Made by a program: the position numbers and the translations under genes
Shown here: positions 6,173 through 8,580 of the stretch, piece by piece
Numbering within the stretch: position 1 is the first letter of the stretch
Layout of the letters: each line of letters opens with the position of its first letter
Notes under the pieces: generated by a model
What the model saw: only the letters and a program-made list of their open reading frames with translations
What the model was told of the DNA's origin: nothing
The model's database searches: none
Source: Bacteroidota bacterium
GTDB taxonomy: Bacteria > Bacteroidota > Bacteroidia > Chitinophagales > Chitinophagaceae
NCBI GenBank assembly: GCA_023386855.1
Contig: JAEWIW010000134.1
Coordinates: 1-8,580, forward strand
DNA: 8,580 nucleotides
Direction: 5' to 3'

Positions 6173-6207
6173 AAAGGTAAAGCCAATTATTTTTTTATCT
6201 TTCCCGA
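6173..6207. promoter_or_regulatory. 35-bp divergent intergenic gap with two promoter-like elements
   Basis: TATCTTTC (6196-6203, plus) is one base from TAnnTTTG and ends five bases before the permease ATG, which would imply a nearly leaderless transcript. TACCTTTA (6179-6172, minus) is also one base off and runs into the upstream ATG of the receptor gene. No -33 elements were found, so both are tentative. Confidence 0.25.
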
Positions 6208-7548
6208 ATGAAGACCTCCAAGCTGAATCTTTTCGATGTCACCATGATAGTTGTCAGCCTGGTCATCGGCATGGGGATTTTTCGTACGCCTGTGAACGTT
6301 GCTGCTACATCAACTTCGGTTGACATGTTTTTCATCGCATGGATCATTGGAGGAATAGTGGCACTCTGCGGCGCACTTACCTATGCCGAGATCGGTTCGC
6401 GTTATCCAGTTACAGGAGGATATTATAAGATATTCTCCCATTGTTACCATCCTTCCATCGCCTTTGCGATCAATTGCATCATCCTGGTTTCCAATGCCGC
6501 ATCACTTGCCGGCGTGGCGCTCATCGGTGCGGAATATCTTTCCAATATACTCTTTGCCGGCGCAACCAATACCGATACCATCAAGCTGGTGATTTCATCC
6601 ATTGCCGTGCTCATCTTTTACGGTGTTAACCTGATGGGTTTGCGCATGAGCGCATGGACACAGAATGTACTTACCATCATTAAAATAGGACTCGTTGTAT
6701 TACTCGTAAGTGCATTGTTCACCGGTGATCATGCCGTGGTGCAGCCATCCAACGCAACAACAACTCATAGCTTTTCCGATTACCTAAAAGCACTTGGTGC
6801 CTGCCTTGTTGCCGTTAGTTTTACCTGGGGCGGTTACCAGCAAACCATCAACTTTGGTGGCGAAGTAGAGAATGCCCCAAGGATTCTTCCACGCGGTATC
6901 TTTTTAGGAATTGCCGTGATCATGGTACTCTACCTGCTGATCAACTACACTTATTTCAAAGTGATCGGGTATGAACAATTGAAAACATCCGAATCCATTG
7001 CCGCTATACTTGCCGGCGCCATCTTTGGTTCAAAAGGTTTTACCATTCTTTCCATCCTGCTTTTTCTTTCTGTACTGGCCTATGTGAACGTGCTACTGAT
7101 GAGTAACCCAAGGGTGATGTATGCCATGAGTGAAGAAGGTGTACTGCCTGCAGTGTTTCGCGCTACCAATAAAAAGACCAACGTGATGGTTACTTCCTTA
7201 ACTGTATTTGCAGGCTTATGTATCATTACGTTGTTCTATGCCAAGACCTTTGATGAAATATTGAATCATACAATTTTCCTCGACAGTATCGGCATGGCCA
7301 CATCGGCAGCCACCATTTTTATTTTAAGAAGAAGGGCAAAAGGAAGCAGCAAGAAAGGGATCTATACCATGAAGCTGTATCCATTGATGCCGCTCATTTT
7401 CATCCTTACTTATTTACTTGTTGGAACCAGCATTGCACTGAATTCGCCAAAAGCGGCAGGTGTAAGCGCCCTGATCTTTTCCATATTTTTTATCCTGTAC
7501 TTTATTTTAAAAAGAACGTCCACTCATAAAGCGAACAACAATGATTGA
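6208..7548 (+). CDS. APC-family amino-acid permease (LAT-like)
   Basis: A 446-residue polytopic inner-membrane protein with about 12 hydrophobic segments, the standard size for the APC superfamily. Diagnostic sites are the unwound first helix VIGMGIFRTP (19-28), where GxG binds the substrate amine and carboxylate; GALTYAEIGSRYPVTGGYY (55-73), the conserved TM2 to loop signature; and SFTWGGYQQTINFGGEVENAPRILPRG (204-230), the TM6 aromatic site followed by the E-x-NP-R-like loop. It should import or exchange an amino acid; the specificity is not readable from sequence. The start at 6208 places the cytoplasmic N-terminus just before TM1. Its stop overlaps the start of the PLP-enzyme gene by 8 bp, so the two are probably co-translated and share a substrate or pathway. 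Confidence 0.88.
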   Translation: MKTSKLNLFDVTMIVVSLVIGMGIFRTPVNVAATSTSVDMFFIAWIIGGIVALCGALTYAEIGSRYPVTGGYYKIFSHCYHPSIAFAINCIILVSNAASLAGVALIGAEYLSNILFAGATNTDTIKLVISSIAVLIFYGVNLMGLRMSAWTQNVLTIIKIGLVVLLVSALFTGDHAVVQPSNATTTHSFSDYLKALGACLVAVSFTWGGYQQTINFGGEVENAPRILPRGIFLGIAVIMVLYLLINYTYFKVIGYEQLKTSESIAAILAGAIFGSKGFTILSILLFLSVLAYVNVLLMSNPRVMYAMSEEGVLPAVFRATNKKTNVMVTSLTVFAGLCIITLFYAKTFDEILNHTIFLDSIGMATSAATIFILRRRAKGSSKKGIYTMKLYPLMPLIFILTYLLVGTSIALNSPKAAGVSALIFSIFFILYFILKRTSTHKANNND

Positions 7549-8580
7549 TGCCTTGATAGAACCTTCCGAGCTTTCATTTATACTCAATGAACTTGGGGAG
7601 GATCGCGACCAGTATTTCCGCTCTGTAGCACCACCCATCATCCAGACCAGCAATTTCGCGTTTAAAAAAATTGAAGACCTGCGAAAAGTGTTTGATGATG
7701 AATTCAGTAACCATATTTATTCAAGAGGATTAAACCCTACAGTAGATATTTTAAGAAAAAAACTTGCAGCCCTTGATGGTGCCGAAGATGCACTTGTATT
7801 CAATAGTGGTTCTTCTGCCATCTTTGCTTCAGTACTGGCCAATGTAAAAGCCGGTGATCATATCGTTTCTGTTGAAAAGCCATATACCTGGGCAAAGAAA
7901 ATGTTTGACCAGGTGCTACCAAGATTCAATGTCACTACTACTTATGTTGATGGACGCGACCTCGAAAATTTTCGTTCCGCCATTCGCCCTAATACAACGG
8001 TGATCTACCTTGAATCGCCCAACTCATGGGAGTTTGCACTTCAGGATCTTGAAGCCGTGGCAAAGCTGGCGAAAGACAAAAACATCGTTACCATCTGTGA
8101 TAACAGTTTCTGTACGCCATTATTTCAACGTCCTATTGAATTAGGCATCGACCTGGTACTCCAGTCGGCCACAAAATATATTGGCGGCCATAGCGATGTC
8201 GTCGCCGGTGTGCTGTCTGGTTCACATGAACGCATCAAGAAGATCTTTGATTCAGAGATGCTGAACATGGGCAATGGCATATCGCCCTTTAATGCCTGGT
8301 TATTGATCAGGGGATTGAGAACCCTTCCCTCAAGGCTGTCAAGTATTGAAGCCACCACCCATGCCATGATCCCTTATTTAAAGCAGCAACCCGGTATCGA
8401 GGAAGTGATTTTCCCCATGGACCCTTCCTTCCCTCAATATGAACTGGCCAGCAGGCAGATGAAAGGTGCTATCGGGCTGGTGACCGTAGTACTGAAAGCA
8501 GGATCACACGAAGAAGTGGTGAAGTTTGTTGAATCATTAAGGCATATACTTATTGCCGTGAGCTGGGGAGGGTATGAAAG
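7541..8580 (+). CDS. PLP-dependent Cys/Met-metabolism (trans-sulfuration) enzyme, 3' end missing
   Basis: 346 codons are open to the right edge, of an expected 380-400. The product begins MIDALIEPSELSFILNELGE and belongs to the Cys/Met metabolism PLP-enzyme family (cystathionine gamma-synthase/lyase, methionine gamma-lyase). Visible sites are YSRGLNPT (60-67; Tyr and Arg contact the cofactor phosphate of the partner subunit), FNSGSSAI (87-94; phosphate loop), CDNSFCTPLFQRP (186-198; Asp187 pairs with the pyridine nitrogen), SATKYIGGHSD with Schiff-base Lys212, and SWGGYES near the edge (usually SLGGxES). The stacking-Tyr loop reads KPYTWAKKMF (Y115) rather than the common YGGTY, so it is a divergent subgroup and the reaction should not be assumed. 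The ATG at 7541 lies within the permease gene (8-bp overlap). The nearby ATG at 7548 closes after two codons. Confidence 0.87.
   Translation, partial: MIDALIEPSELSFILNELGEDRDQYFRSVAPPIIQTSNFAFKKIEDLRKVFDDEFSNHIYSRGLNPTVDILRKKLAALDGAEDALVFNSGSSAIFASVLANVKAGDHIVSVEKPYTWAKKMFDQVLPRFNVTTTYVDGRDLENFRSAIRPNTTVIYLESPNSWEFALQDLEAVAKLAKDKNIVTICDNSFCTPLFQRPIELGIDLVLQSATKYIGGHSDVVAGVLSGSHERIKKIFDSEMLNMGNGISPFNAWLLIRGLRTLPSRLSSIEATTHAMIPYLKQQPGIEEVIFPMDPSFPQYELASRQMKGAIGLVTVVLKAGSHEEVVKFVESLRHILIAVSWGGYE

Noticed and set aside
8125..8367. 80-codon minus-strand frame inside the PLP-enzyme gene
   Set aside because: A shadow frame; the plus strand carries the conserved PLP-lysine motif over the same bases.

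Overview
The window looks like a chromosomal segment of a Bacteroidota bacterium, probably near Chitinophagaceae. Supporting signs are two outer-membrane TonB-dependent receptors with LxEVVhT/R-type TonB boxes, a HipA toxin split into separate genes, few good Shine-Dalgarno sites, and TAnnTTTG-like promoter traces. The family placement is inference; no 16S rRNA or phylogenetic marker is present.

Layout. Positions 1-649 (minus strand) hold a three-gene hip module read right to left: a HipB-like repressor, a stand-alone HipA N-terminal domain (HipS-like), and the start of a HipT-like kinase that runs off the left edge. The genes overlap by 14 bp and 1 bp. Upstream, at 651-750, are three TATACC/GGTATA dyads centred exactly 40 bp apart, the probable HipB operators. 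A 164-bp stretch without a gene leads to tRNA-Arg(CCG) at 915-989, then a MarC-family membrane protein at 1013-1591, all on the minus strand.

Positions 1616-3956 form one B12-controlled unit on the minus strand: a promoter-like site, a cobalamin riboswitch, a BtuB-like receptor and an intrinsic terminator. Further right, 4028-6172 (minus) encodes a second, FecA-like TonB-dependent receptor. Its 3' end runs into a degenerate 7-bp repeat tract that supplies the last 13 codons. The 365 bp between the receptors hold the repeat tract, the promoter-like site, the riboswitch and its expression platform.

Across a 35-bp divergent gap, 6208-8580 (plus) encodes an APC-family amino-acid permease followed, with an 8-bp overlap, by a PLP-dependent Cys/Met-metabolism (trans-sulfuration type) enzyme cut by the right edge. 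The pair looks like an uptake-plus-metabolism unit for an amino acid, possibly a sulfur amino acid.

The least ordinary parts are the three-gene hip module with its evenly spaced operators, the possible zinc knuckle at the start of its kinase, and the receptor whose stop codon appears to have been displaced by a repeat. The other genes are of familiar kinds.
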